A DNA stretch of 64,000 bases from Flavobacterium sp. GTDB lineage: Bacteria; Bacteroidota; Bacteroidia; Flavobacteriales; Flavobacteriaceae. Positions within the stretch are counted from its first letter, which is position 1, and each line of letters starts with the position of its first letter. Made by a program: the position numbers and the translations under genes. The DNA lies in assembly GCA_012837155.1 (NCBI GenBank), contig CP051546.1:141724-205723 (forward strand), read 5' to 3'. This document shows, one piece after another, positions 39,762-49,397 of the stretch. The notes beneath the pieces were generated by a model, which was not told where the DNA came from, made no database searches, and worked only from the letters and a program-made list of their open reading frames with translations.

Positions 39762-40772
39762 ATGTCAAACAATACCGAAAACACAAAAACAATTCGTTGG
39801 GGAATCCTAGGTTGTGGTAATGTTACCGAAATAAAAAGTGGTCCAGCATATCAAAAAACACAAGGCTTTAAAATAGAAGCCGTGATGCGAAGAGATGCTA
39901 AAAAAGCGGCCGATTATGCCAAAAGACACAACATCGGCAAATTTTATTCGGATGCAGCTGATTTAATCAATGATCCCGAAATTGATGCCATTTATATTGC
40001 CACTCCACCAGACACTCATCATTTTTATGGACTTAAAGTAGCTTTGGCAGGAAAAATTTGTTGTATCGAAAAACCTTTGTCCCCTCATTATACAACAAGC
40101 CTCGAAATCTATGAAGCTTTTTCAACTAAAAATTTGCCCCTATTCACGGCTTACTACCGCCGTTCACTTCCTCGTTTCGAACAAGTGAAAATCTGGCTAG
40201 ACACCCATGAAATTGGGACCATACGATCTATTCGCTGGAGTTTGACCAAAACGGCTTCCTCCCTAGATTTGTCTGGAGAACACAATTGGCGCACAGATGC
40301 AGAAATAGCTCCAGGAGGTTATTTTGATGATTTAGCGAGCCATGGTTTAGATTTATTTATTCATCTTTTTGGAAAAATAAAAGAAGTTTCGGGCTATAGT
40401 TTAAACCAACAAGGATTATATTCTGCCAAAGATGCTATTACTGCTTGCTGGCTTCACGAATCAGGAATCACGGGAAACGGCAACTGGAACTTTGGATGTG
40501 ATAAACGAGAAGATAGTGTTGAAATTTATGGAAGCAAAGGCAAAATAAGCTTTTCTGTTTTCGAAAATGAGCCTATTATTCTTTCCAATGAAGAGGGAAA
40601 AACAACCCTTTTTATCGAAAATCCAGAAAACATACAATTGCATCATGTAGAAAGAATTCGGGAACATCTTTTGGGTAATAGGGAACATCCTTCTAGTGGT
40701 TTGACTGCCACACACACCAGCTGGGTCATGGACAAGATTCTTGGAAAATCTGTGCCCAAAGTTTCTATTTAG
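39762..40772 (+). CDS. Gfo/Idh/MocA-family oxidoreductase
   Basis: The 336-residue NAD(P)-dependent sugar dehydrogenase-type enzyme has a Rossmann start TIRWGILGCGNVTEIKSGP, an IATPPDTHHF strand-turn, the EKPL motif (CIEKPLSPHY) with the catalytic Lys, and a C-terminal alpha/beta domain with GGYFDDLASHGLDLFIHL. The substrate cannot be told. It is followed after 48 bp by an aldo/keto reductase; they may share a transcript and sugar-related substrate. Confidence 0.92.
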   Translation: MSNNTENTKTIRWGILGCGNVTEIKSGPAYQKTQGFKIEAVMRRDAKKAADYAKRHNIGKFYSDAADLINDPEIDAIYIATPPDTHHFYGLKVALAGKICCIEKPLSPHYTTSLEIYEAFSTKNLPLFTAYYRRSLPRFEQVKIWLDTHEIGTIRSIRWSLTKTASSLDLSGEHNWRTDAEIAPGGYFDDLASHGLDLFIHLFGKIKEVSGYSLNQQGLYSAKDAITACWLHESGITGNGNWNFGCDKREDSVEIYGSKGKISFSVFENEPIILSNEEGKTTLFIENPENIQLHHVERIREHLLGNREHPSSGLTATHTSWVMDKILGKSVPKVSI

Positions 40773-40820
40773 AAAAAACGTAAGAAAATATAAAATTCAC
40801 TATTTTAAAAAAATCCAAAA

Positions 40821-41776
40821 ATGAAATACAACAGATGTGGGAAAAGCGGGCTTTTATTACCTCAAATCTCTTTAGGATTATGGCACAACTTTGGCTCTGT
40901 CGATAATTTCGAAAATGCCGAAAACATTGCAAAGGAGGCTTTCGACAAAGGAATCACTCATTTTGATTTAGCCAATAATTATGGCCCAATTCCAGGTTCG
41001 GCCGAGACAAATTTTGGAAAAATTTTGAAGAAAATTTTCAAGGAAATCTTCGGGATGAAATCGTAATTACAACTAAAGCCGGTTATACCATGTGGGATGG
41101 TCCCTATGGAGATTGGGGTTCCAGAAAATATTTATTATCGAGTTTAGATCAAAGTCTAAAACGAATGAATATCGATTATGTAGATATTTTTTATTCCCAT
41201 CGATTTGATCCAGAAACACCGCTTGAGGAAACAATGATGGCCTTAGATTATGCCGTAAGAAGTGGCAAAGCCTTGTACGCTGGTATATCAAATTATAGTG
41301 CCGAAAAAACCAAGGAAGCAACAGCAATCTTAAAACAACTCGGGACACCTTGCTTAATTCATCAAGCAAAATATTCGATGTTTGAGCGTTGGGTAGAAGG
41401 CGGATTATTAGATGTTCTCGAAGAAAAAGGCGTGGGTTGTATTGCTTTTTCCCCTTTGGCACAAGGACTGTTAACCGACAAATATATAAAAGGAATTCCT
41501 GAAAATTCTCGTGCTTCAAACCCCAACGGACATTTAAGAATGGACGAAATTACCGCAGAGAAAACACATAAAATTATTCAGTTAAATACCATTGCCCAAA
41601 GGCGGAATCAATCATTAGCGCAAATGGCATTGGCGTGGTTGCTAAAAGACTCTCGAGTAACATCGGTTCTTATTGGTGCAAGCTCAGTAAAGCAATTAAA
41701 CAATAATATTGATAGTCTCAACAACTTAGATTTCTCTCTGGAGGAATTATCCCAAATTGAAAACATTTTAAAATAA
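40821..41776 (+). CDS. aldo/keto reductase (YghZ/KvbAB-like), frameshifted
   Basis: This (beta/alpha)8-barrel NADPH-dependent reductase has about 318 residues. GITHFDLANNYGPIPGSAE contains the catalytic Asp/Tyr. Further on are MNIDYVDIFYSHRFDPETPLEE, the His-containing strand SHRFD, CIAFSPLAQGLLTDKY and VLIGASSVKQL. It resembles L-glyceraldehyde-3-phosphate reductase (YghZ) types. The frame shifts near 41027: an extra A gives LKENFQGNLRDEIVITTKAG. The stop at 41776 is followed by a strong bidirectional terminator. Confidence 0.9.
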
Positions 41777-41842
41777 CTGTTTTCAAAATTAAGGTTTCGT
41801 TCGTAACATGACAGCTCGGAAAATCATGACATATATGACAAA

Positions 41843-41874
41843 AAAAATGTGAAATCAATTGATTTCACATTTTT
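41843..41874. terminator. bidirectional terminator between the reductase and the symporter
   Basis: A perfect 32-bp palindrome with arms of up to 16 bases, including TGTGAAATCAA and its complement, sits between A and T runs. It lies between convergent genes and can stop transcription from both. Confidence 0.9.
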
Positions 41875-41957
41875 AGATGTCCACTTTTTTGTTATTTCAA
41901 ACGGCACAAGCCAATATAATTAAACTCTGTAAGTCAAGAAATTATTTTTTCAATTTC

Positions 41958-43646
41958 TTACCAGAACAAAGAATATAAAGCCACTAAGATACCTCCGATA
42001 ATTAAACTACCTGCCAAGAAAGAATTATTCACTTTAAACATAGAAGAATCAATTTCTAATCCTTTCGTTTTCAAACCTCGTTTTTGATCTATTAAACTAA
42101 TAACAATCATAAGAATAACACATATTGCGAAAACAAAACCCATACGGTCTATAAACGGAATTTCATATAAACTTGATCCGCCCTCTTGAGGAACTAATAC
42201 AGAAAAACCTGCTCCGTTTAAAAATTCTAAATTCATAAAATGTGGTAAGAATTTAAAAACTACAGACAATACAAATCCTCCAATGGTTGCAAACATGGCT
42301 GCATTCGAGCTTGTTTTTTTCCAGAAGAATCCCATAATAAACATGGCAAAAATACCCGGACTTACAAATCCTGTATACTCCTGAATGTATTCAAATCCTC
42401 CTTTTTTATCAATTCCTAAATGTGGCGCAATAATAACCGCCAAGAGCATAGCAACTAAAACCGTTAGTTTACCTACTCTAACCATTTTCTTTTCGCTTGC
42501 GTCAACATCAATTTTTTTCTTAAAAATATCTAAAGTGAAAATAGTTGAAATACTATTTACTTTTCCAGCCAATGAAGCCACAACTGCCGCTGTTAATGCT
42601 GCAAAAGACAAACCTTTTAATCCAACTGGCAACAAGTTTAACAATACAGGATAAGAACGATCTGGATTTAAAACACCATCTGGTCCAAGTAATTCTGTTT
42701 GTAAACCGCCCTTCATATAAATAACATAAGCTGCAATACCCGGTAAAACAACAATAACAGGCATTAATAACTTTAAGAATGCTGCAAATAAAATACCGCT
42801 TCTAGCCGTTTTTAAATCAGCTCCCAAAGCTCTTTGTGTGATGTATTGATTACAACCCCAATAATTTAAATTTACAATCCACATTCCACCCAGTAGTACG
42901 GTAAGTCCTGGTAAACTCGGAAAATTGGGGCTGTCTTTTTTAAATATCATGTGAAAATGATCACCAGATTGATCCATCATATACTGAAATCCACTAACCA
43001 AACCGTGTTGCCCATTTAATTCGGCCACCTTATCTAGAGCTAAATAAGTAGTTACTAACCCTCCAAAAACAAGAAACACTACCTGAATAACATCGGTATA
43101 GCCAATAACTTTCATCCCTCCCAAAGCAATAACAATGGCAAAGAAAGCCAATCCGTACATACATAAATCTAAATTGATTCCTGAAATGCCATTAATAGCT
43201 AATGCACCTAAATAAAGTATTGAGGTCAAGTTTACAATTACATAAAGCAATAACCAAAACACCGCCATAATCATTGCAACATCTCCGTTGTACCTTTCGC
43301 TCAAAAATTGAGGCATGGTATAAATTTTATTTTTTAAATATACAGGAATGAAGAAAACGGCGACAATTATTAATGTAGCGGCGGCCAACCACTCATAAGA
43401 GGCAATGGCTAATCCCATTTTAAATCCATTTCCAGACATGGCAATAAATTGTTCTGAAGAAATGTTTGAAGCAATTAGCGAAGTTCCAATAGCCCACCAA
43501 GTTAGAGAGCCTTCTGCTAAGAAATAATCGTGCGAAGCCGAATGTGTTTTAGCTTGTTTTCGTTTGTAAATCCAATAGCCATATCCAGATACTATTAAGA
43601 AATAAACCAGAAAGACTAAATAATCGGCAAGTTGTAATGTATTCAT
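41958..43646 (-). CDS. sodium/sugar symporter (SSS family, SglT-like)
   Basis: The 562-residue transporter has about 14 membrane helices. It starts LADYLVFLVYFLIVSGYGYW and contains WWAIGTSLIASNISSEQFIAMSG, the family's substrate-binding helix region, IPVYLKNKIYTMPQFLSERYN and the NYWGCNQYITQRALGA segment. The SSS/SLC5 solute is probably galactose or glucose given the neighbouring gal genes. The frame is intact. It lies 191 bp downstream of galE on the same strand. Confidence 0.92.
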   Translation of the reverse strand: MNTLQLADYLVFLVYFLIVSGYGYWIYKRKQAKTHSASHDYFLAEGSLTWWAIGTSLIASNISSEQFIAMSGNGFKMGLAIASYEWLAAATLIIVAVFFIPVYLKNKIYTMPQFLSERYNGDVAMIMAVFWLLLYVIVNLTSILYLGALAINGISGINLDLCMYGLAFFAIVIALGGMKVIGYTDVIQVVFLVFGGLVTTYLALDKVAELNGQHGLVSGFQYMMDQSGDHFHMIFKKDSPNFPSLPGLTVLLGGMWIVNLNYWGCNQYITQRALGADLKTARSGILFAAFLKLLMPVIVVLPGIAAYVIYMKGGLQTELLGPDGVLNPDRSYPVLLNLLPVGLKGLSFAALTAAVVASLAGKVNSISTIFTLDIFKKKIDVDASEKKMVRVGKLTVLVAMLLAVIIAPHLGIDKKGGFEYIQEYTGFVSPGIFAMFIMGFFWKKTSSNAAMFATIGGFVLSVVFKFLPHFMNLEFLNGAGFSVLVPQEGGSSLYEIPFIDRMGFVFAICVILMIVISLIDQKRGLKTKGLEIDSSMFKVNNSFLAGSLIIGGILVALYSLFW

Positions 43647-43734
43647 AATTTTTTGGGTTAATTTTAATTTGGTTAATTTTTAAAAAGAGGACTACTATAT
43701 TCTAATTCATTTGTTGCTATTTATTGGTTTTTAT

Positions 43735-43820
43735 CGGTCATGTATAATTGCTTCGCCTATTCGCTATCGCTCGGGTCGCATATCATCATTGGTGTTTACG
43801 ACCCAATAACGGTCATGCTC
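43735..43820. repeat. REP-like repeat between galE and the symporter
   Basis: The core at 43750-43776 (starting GCTTCGCCTATTCGCT) nearly matches the core at 13819-13844. It is enclosed by a direct repeat CGGTCATG (about 43734 and 43810) and by GGGTCG and CGACCC inverted arms. Confidence 0.5.
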
Positions 43821-43837
43821 ATTTCATATTTTTATAA

Positions 43838-44854
43838 TTATTTAGCTCTAACTTTCTGTTCCCATTTCCAAGCACTAGCAATAGATTCCTCTAAAGTTGA
43901 TTGTGTTTTCCAACCAAGAACACTATTTGCTTTATCTGTATTTGCATAAGCCATTGTAATATCTCCTTCTCGCCTATCAACAATTTTATATGGGAATTTT
44001 TTACCGCTAACTTTTTCAAAACTGGTAATTACTTCAAGAACAGAACTTCCTACTCCTGTACCCAAATTAAAAACCTCAACTTTTTCTAAATTATTTTTAT
44101 TTAACAATCGCTCTAATGCAATAACATGGGCTTTGGCCAAATCGACAACATGAATGTAATCGCGAATACAAGTTCCGTCAGGTGTAGGATAATCATTGCC
44201 ATAAACTAGCAATTCTTTTCGTAAACCAATGCCTGTTTGAGTTATAAATGGCACTAGATTTTGAGGTACACCAATGGGTAATTCTCCAATTTCAGCAGAT
44301 GGATGCGCTCCTATTGGGTTAAAATAACGCAGTAAAATAGCATTGACGCTGCTTACTTTAGCAACATCCGTTATGATTTCTTCTCCAATTTGTTTTGTGT
44401 TTCCATAAGGAGACATCGCAGGCTTAATGGGAGCATTTTCATGAATAGGCATCACATCGGCTTGACCGTAAACCGTGCAGGAAGAGCTAAAAATAAAATG
44501 AGATTTCTCCTTTTTTTCTAATTCTTGAAGTAAGTAAACCAAAGATGAAATGTTGTTTTCATAATACAACAATGGGTTTTCTACACTTTCGCCAACTGCT
44601 TTAGAAGCTGCAAAATGAATAACGCCATCAATATCAGCATGTTTTTTGAAAAAATCTTGAACCGATGTTTTCTCTCTCAAATCCAGATTTTCAAAAACAG
44701 GCATTTTACCCGTTATAGCCACTATTCCTTTTAAAACTTCAGTAGAAGAATTAGAAAGATTGTCGACCACTACTACTTCAAATCCTTTGTTCTGTAATTC
44801 AACTACTGTGTGCGAACCTATATAGCCCAAGCCTCCTGTAACTACAATTTTCAT
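43838..44854 (-). CDS. galE: UDP-glucose 4-epimerase
   Basis: The 338-residue short-chain dehydrogenase-fold enzyme interconverts UDP-galactose and UDP-glucose in the Leloir pathway. It has the NAD-binding GGLGYIGSHTVVEL, VVDNLSNSS, HFAASKAVGES, FSSSCTVYG and the catalytic Y-x-x-x-K in SPYGNTKQIGEE. The frame is intact. An IS1595 element ends only 12 bp before its ATG, cutting it off from the upstream gal genes, so its transcript must now come through the IS or from a promoter in it. Confidence 0.96.
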   Translation of the reverse strand: MKIVVTGGLGYIGSHTVVELQNKGFEVVVVDNLSNSSTEVLKGIVAITGKMPVFENLDLREKTSVQDFFKKHADIDGVIHFAASKAVGESVENPLLYYENNISSLVYLLQELEKKEKSHFIFSSSCTVYGQADVMPIHENAPIKPAMSPYGNTKQIGEEIITDVAKVSSVNAILLRYFNPIGAHPSAEIGELPIGVPQNLVPFITQTGIGLRKELLVYGNDYPTPDGTCIRDYIHVVDLAKAHVIALERLLNKNNLEKVEVFNLGTGVGSSVLEVITSFEKVSGKKFPYKIVDRREGDITMAYANTDKANSVLGWKTQSTLEESIASAWKWEQKVRAK

Positions 44855-44866
44855 AATTTATTTTTT

Positions 44867-45831
44867 TAGGTATAAGCGTTTAGTTCGCACTTGTTAAGTG
44901 CTTATTTTATTGATATTTATTTACAATTCACCATCTTTCTTATTAACACATCGAATATTGTATCCATATTTGACCTTCTGTTGTATCTAAAATGGTATTC
45001 ATCAAGATAATTTTGCATACGGTCTTTACTGCAATGGTGATGAATTCCTCGGAGCCATCCTTTTATATTCATTATGTGTATATGTAGCTCTTTAAAGTTC
45101 TTTCCATCTTCTGATGCAACTTGTTTCAAATTTTTAAACTCCTTTTTTAAAGGTGTGTAACCTTTCCATTTATCCGAAACTACTTCCGCTTCGCTTGAAA
45201 CATATTTGGTTAAGAAAGCACCTAATTCTATTGCCGAAGAATGTTCAATAGCCTCAGCGTAAGCTCGACCAACACCATCTTCTAAAATTTCAACAGCCAA
45301 GACAATTAATTTTTTCAACCCTTTACTCCTTCCTTTTTTACCTTCTTCTGGACCTCCAATCACAAACTCATCAACGTGAATAACCCCTGTTAATGGGCTT
45401 TTTAGACTGCTCTTCATTACTTGCTGTAGTTTTTGTTTGAATGCCCAGCAGGTCATTTGTCGAAGTTCAAATTCATTACTTAATTCTAAAGAAGACATCC
45501 CTTTTTTCTTCGTACTTATTTTGAAAACAATATGAAAGGCTATTAGTATTGAAAATTTAAGCTTTTCAAACATAGTTCCTGCTGTTGGACTTTCATCATA
45601 TCGGCACTTGGTACAACGTCGGTTATGGATGTTTTTTCCTTTCCCAAATTTATCATTATTACATCGTTTACAATTATAGCCACTAAGCCATTTTATCTCA
45701 GATAAATATTCTAAACAATCCTTATCTTCTTTAAATCTTTGGTTAAATTTTATTGAATTCACTCCTCTGAAAATATTGCGCTCTGTCATTTGACAAAGAT
45801 AATTTATTTGCGACCTAAACGCTTATACCTA
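44867..45831 (-). mobile_element. IS1595-family element, copy 1 (965 bp)
   Basis: The terminal inverted repeats are TAGGTATAAGCGTTTAG plus six more matching bases with one mismatch. It is flanked by 8-bp duplications TATTTTTT (44859-44866 and 45832-45839). An inner hairpin GCACTT-GTT-AAGTGC lies near the transposase 3' end. It inserted 12 bp upstream of galE. Confidence 0.95.
44917..45789 (-). CDS. IS1595-family transposase, copy 1
   Basis: This intact 290-residue transposase has an N-terminal zinc ribbon (CKRCNNDKFG... and RRCTKCRYDES), TAGTMFEKLKFSILIAFHIV and the ISXO2-type catalytic domain. Its first acidic residue is in HVDEFVIGGPEEG, the second in VVSDKWKGY, and the final part is IMNIKGWLRGIHHHCSKDR. 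It is a mobile-element enzyme with no host role. Confidence 0.94.
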   Translation of the reverse strand: MTERNIFRGVNSIKFNQRFKEDKDCLEYLSEIKWLSGYNCKRCNNDKFGKGKNIHNRRCTKCRYDESPTAGTMFEKLKFSILIAFHIVFKISTKKKGMSSLELSNEFELRQMTCWAFKQKLQQVMKSSLKSPLTGVIHVDEFVIGGPEEGKKGRSKGLKKLIVLAVEILEDGVGRAYAEAIEHSSAIELGAFLTKYVSSEAEVVSDKWKGYTPLKKEFKNLKQVASEDGKNFKELHIHIMNIKGWLRGIHHHCSKDRMQNYLDEYHFRYNRRSNMDTIFDVLIRKMVNCK

Positions 45832-45893
45832 TATTTTTTAATATAATTAATTTTCATTCTTATTAAATAGGAACTAATTTTTAAATAATTTTA

Positions 45894-46857
45894 TAGGTAT
45901 AAGCGTTTAGTTCGCACTTGTTAAGTGCTTATTTTATTGATATTTATTTACAATTCACCATCTTTCTTATTAACACATCGAATATTGTATCCATATTTGA
46001 CCTTCTGTTGTATCTAAAATGGTATTCATCAAGATAATTTTGCATACGGTCTTTACTGCAATGGTGATGAATTCCTCGGAGCCATCCTTTTATATTCATT
46101 ATGTGTATATGTAGCTCTTTAAAGTTCTTTCCATCTTCTGATGCAACTTGTTTCAAATTTTTAAACTCCTTTTTTAAAGGTGTGTAACCTTTCCATTTAT
46201 CCGAAACTACTTCCGCTTCGCTTGAAACATATTTGGTTAAGAAAGCACCTAATTCTATTGCCGAAGAATGTTCAATAGCCTCAGCGTAAGCTCGACCAAC
46301 ACCATCTTCTAAAATTTCAACAGCCAAGACAATTAATTTTTTCAACCCTTTACTCCTTCCTTTTTTACCTTCTTCTGGACCTCAATCACAAACTCATCAA
46401 CGTGAATAACCCCTGTTAATGGGCTTTTTAGACTGCTCTTCATTACTTGCTGTAGTTTTTGTTTGAATGCCCAGCAGGTCATTTGTCGAAGTTCAAATTC
46501 ATTACTTAATTCTAAAGAAGACATCCCTTTTTTCTTCGTACTTATTTTGAAAACAATATGAAAGGCTATTAGTATTGAAAATTTAAGCTTTTCAAACATA
46601 GTTCCTGCTGTTGGACTTTCATCATATCGGCACTTGGTACAACGTCGGTTATGGATGTTTTTTCCTTTCCCAAATTTATCATTATTACATCGTTTACAAT
46701 TATAGCCACTAAGCCATTTTATCTCAGATAAATATTCTAAACAATCCTTATCTTCTTTAAATCTTTGGTTAAATTTTATTGAATTCACTCCTCTGAAAAT
46801 ATTGCGCTCTGTCATTTGACAAAGATAATTTATTTGCGACCTAAACGCTTATACCTA
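45894..46857 (-). mobile_element. IS1595-family element, copy 2 (964 bp)
   Basis: It has the same ends as copy 1 and lies in the same orientation 62 bp away, but with its own 8-bp duplication TAATTTTA (45886-45893 and 46858-46865). It therefore arrived by a separate transposition and not by tandem duplication. It is one base shorter than the other two copies. Confidence 0.94.
45944..46815 (-). pseudogene. IS1595 transposase, copy 2, frameshifted
   Basis: The coding sequence matches copies 1 and 3 except for a missing C of a CC pair near 46382, which turns EFVIGGPEEGKKGRSKG into EFVIEVQKKVKK and stops. The second half continues in the other frame from KKLIVLAVEILED. This single difference between otherwise identical copies is an internal hint that the deletion is recent or a sequencing error. 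Confidence 0.93.
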
Positions 46858-46944
46858 TAATTTTATTTTATCCATCGTTTAAATATAACTATTTTTTTAA
46901 TGCTTTTTCATAATTCTTAAAAAGCCATAACTATATTTCTTATT

Positions 46945-47099
46945 TCATCCTTTTAATTCCCAGTTTGAAGGGGCAGAAATTTCTTTCCAATTCGTTGTAT
47001 TAAAATCTGTTTTGAAGAAATCTTTTATAGGATTTTCTTGAGCAGAAACAAAGTAAAAAATTGTTGAAAAATACACGTTAAAATTATTTTTCTTTTCAT
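46945..47099 (-). pseudogene. fossil N-terminus of a GH2-type beta-galactosidase
   Basis: A signal peptide start (MKRKIILTCIF) and, after a one-base shift, FVSAQENPIKDFFKTDFNTT and NWKEISAPSNWELKG are readable, then a stop. The final phrase WKEI-x-PSNWEL-x-G is the conserved opening of glycoside hydrolase family 2 beta-galactosidases, which continue GYG in intact enzymes. Everything downstream is gone, probably lost with the adjacent IS insertions. Its place beside galT supports the assignment. Confidence 0.6.
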
Positions 47100-47156
47100 A
47101 AACCACTTCTTAAAAGCCTTTTTTATGCTTGATTACTGCTATTTCCTCTTAAAATA

Positions 47157-48206
47157 TTATACCGTTTTATAATGAACATCTGATAAATTTTTTAACACCT
47201 CTGCACTTTTTTCAGGAGTAATATCTCTTTGTGACTCGCCCATCATTTCATAGCCCACCATAAATTTTTTCACGGTTGCTGATCGCAATAATGGTGGATA
47301 AAAATGCATGTGAAACTGCCATTCTGGATGCAATTCCCCATCCGTTGGTGCCTGATGAATTCCTGACGAATACGGAAAGGACGTGTTAAACAAATTGTCG
47401 TATTTAGTTGTCAATTGTTTTAGAATAGAAGCAAAATCAGTCGTTTCGTCTTCAGTAAAATCAGTAATTCTTCCGAAATGTCTTTTGCTAATAATCATTG
47501 TTTCATAAGGCCAAATTGCCCAAAAAGGAACAAGTGCCGCAAAATTAGCATTCTCGATAACTATCCTTTCTCCCAATTTTAACTCTTCCTTTAAATAATC
47601 CTGCAAAAGGTTAGTTTGGCGTATATCGTAATACGCTTTCAAGCTTTTTTGAGTCTTTTCTACCTGAGTTGGCAAGGACGATTGTGCCCAAATTTGTCCA
47701 TGTGGGTGCGGATTGCTACAACCCATAACACTTCCTTTGTTTTCAAAAATTTGAACATGATTAATATAATCTATTTTCCCCAAGTTTATATATTCCTTTT
47801 GCCAAGTTCGAATGATATTTTCAATGGCATCAATCGACATTTCGGGCAAAGTCAAATTGTGTTTTGGCGAAAAGCAAACTACTCGCGAAATGCCTCTTTC
47901 GGGTTTTGCCTTAAAAAAAGTTGGCTTTATATCGTCTTCAAATTGTATTTCTTCTTGCTTCAAAGCGGCAAAATCGTTTTCAAAAACAAAAGCTTCTTCG
48001 TAGGCTGGATTTACCTCTCCATTGGCTCTAACATTACCAGGACACAAATAACAAGTTGCGTCATATTCTGGCAAATTGTTAGCCGTTACTGCTTCATTTT
48101 GTCCTTGCCAAGGGCGTTTAGATCGGTGCGGAGAAACTAAAACCCATTCGTTGATTAATGGATTGTAACGTCTATGAGGGTCTTCGTTAATATCAAATGT
48201 TTTCAT
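47157..48206 (-). CDS. galT: galactose-1-phosphate uridylyltransferase
   Basis: This 349-residue Leloir enzyme transfers UMP from UDP-glucose to galactose 1-phosphate. The zinc Cys pair is in ATCYLCPGN. The catalytic His lies in CSNPHPHGQIWA (His-Pro-His). RYNPLINEWVLVSPHRSKRPW is the family N-terminus, and HPEWQFHMHFYPPLLRS follows the second metal region. The frame is intact. It starts 2 bp after the galK stop and is part of galM-galK-galT. Confidence 0.96.
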   Translation of the reverse strand: MKTFDINEDPHRRYNPLINEWVLVSPHRSKRPWQGQNEAVTANNLPEYDATCYLCPGNVRANGEVNPAYEEAFVFENDFAALKQEEIQFEDDIKPTFFKAKPERGISRVVCFSPKHNLTLPEMSIDAIENIIRTWQKEYINLGKIDYINHVQIFENKGSVMGCSNPHPHGQIWAQSSLPTQVEKTQKSLKAYYDIRQTNLLQDYLKEELKLGERIVIENANFAALVPFWAIWPYETMIISKRHFGRITDFTEDETTDFASILKQLTTKYDNLFNTSFPYSSGIHQAPTDGELHPEWQFHMHFYPPLLRSATVKKFMVGYEMMGESQRDITPEKSAEVLKNLSDVHYKTV

Positions 48207-48207
48207 C

Positions 48208-49376
48208 TTATTTGCTGGTATAAAGTGATGTTCCGTTTCCTATTTTTACATCGTAAGCTTTTAATTCTATTCCAAAAGTCTCCATGTATAATTTAGAAAG
48301 TTTTGTTTTTATTGCTTCTTCGCTTCCTTTTTTAATTAAATTTATGGTACAACCGCCAAAACCGCCTCCCATTAAACGGGAACCAATTACAGCATTTTCC
48401 TTTTTAACTGTATGGACTAAAAAGTCTAATTCAGCACAACTTACTTCATATTCTGTTGATAATCCTTCGTGCGTTTCGAACATCAATTGTCCCAAAGTTT
48501 GAATATCGCCTTTATCTAATGCAGCACAAGCTTCAATCACACGTTTAATTTCTTTTACTACAAAATGGCTTCTTTTAAAAACAGCTGCACTCATTAAATG
48601 TTGCAACGATGTAATGTGTTGTTCCTTACAATCTCTAAAACTACTTATTTCTGGAAAATTATTTTTAACAATAGCAATTCCTTCTTCACATTGTTGTCTT
48701 CTTTGATTGTAGGCCGAAGTCATTAAGGAATGTTTCACGTTCGAGTCTAATAAAACTACCGAATAATCACTAAATTAGCCTCGTGGTATTCAAATTCTAA
48801 AGTTCTACAATCAATTTTTATAACCTTGTTTTCTTGTCCCATGACGCTCGAAAACTGATCCATAATTCCGCAATTAATACCAACCCAATGCTCTGATTTT
48901 TGTCCCATCAAGGCAATATCAATTGGTTTTATGCCCAAATTAAACAGTACATTAATGCCATACAAAAAACCACATTCTAGCGCTGCCGAAGACGACAATC
49001 CAGAACCCACAGGAATATTACTGCTAAAAACGCAATTAAAACCTTCAAAAACAAAACCGTTAATTTTCAATTGATTGATAACGCCTCGCAAATAATTAGT
49101 CCAAACTTTTTCGTCTAATGCAACCGTATCGCTTAAATTAATTTCGAATTCATCCTCAAAATCGATAGCAATTATTTTTGAAGTTCCTGTATTATTTTTT
49201 TCGAAAGCAAAGCAGATGATTTTATCGATTGCCGCAGGCAAAACATAGCCATCGTTATAATCTATATGTTCGCCAATAATGTTGATTCTTCCTGGCGAAA
49301 GGACTATTTTTTCTGGCGATGAACCAAAAGTTTCTTGAAAAAAAGCATTCGTTTTATGTATTAAAATGTCATTCAT
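48208..49376 (-). CDS. galK: galactokinase, frameshifted
   Basis: This GHMP kinase phosphorylates galactose at C1. It has the galactokinase signature GRINIIGEHIDYNDGYVLPA, then the ATP loop PVGSGLSSSAALECG, GINCGIMDQFSSVMG and the C-terminal GSRLMGGGFGGCTINL. A lost T near 48773 breaks the frame; restoring it gives ANFSDYSVVLLDSNVKHSL, which matches the family's xxLxLLDTxVKHSL region. It lies 21 bp downstream of galM. Corrected length is about 389 residues. Confidence 0.93.
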
Positions 49377-49397
49377 TATTTAAAAATTGAAATAAAA

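Noticed and set aside
45832-45893. Composite transposon formed by IS1595 copies 1 and 2
   Set aside because: Each copy has its own target duplication and the 62 bp between them contain no gene.
46860-46944. Continuation of the beta-galactosidase fossil beyond 46945
   Set aside because: The residues after the stop do not resemble the GYGYPIYTN continuation of family 2 enzymes in any frame.
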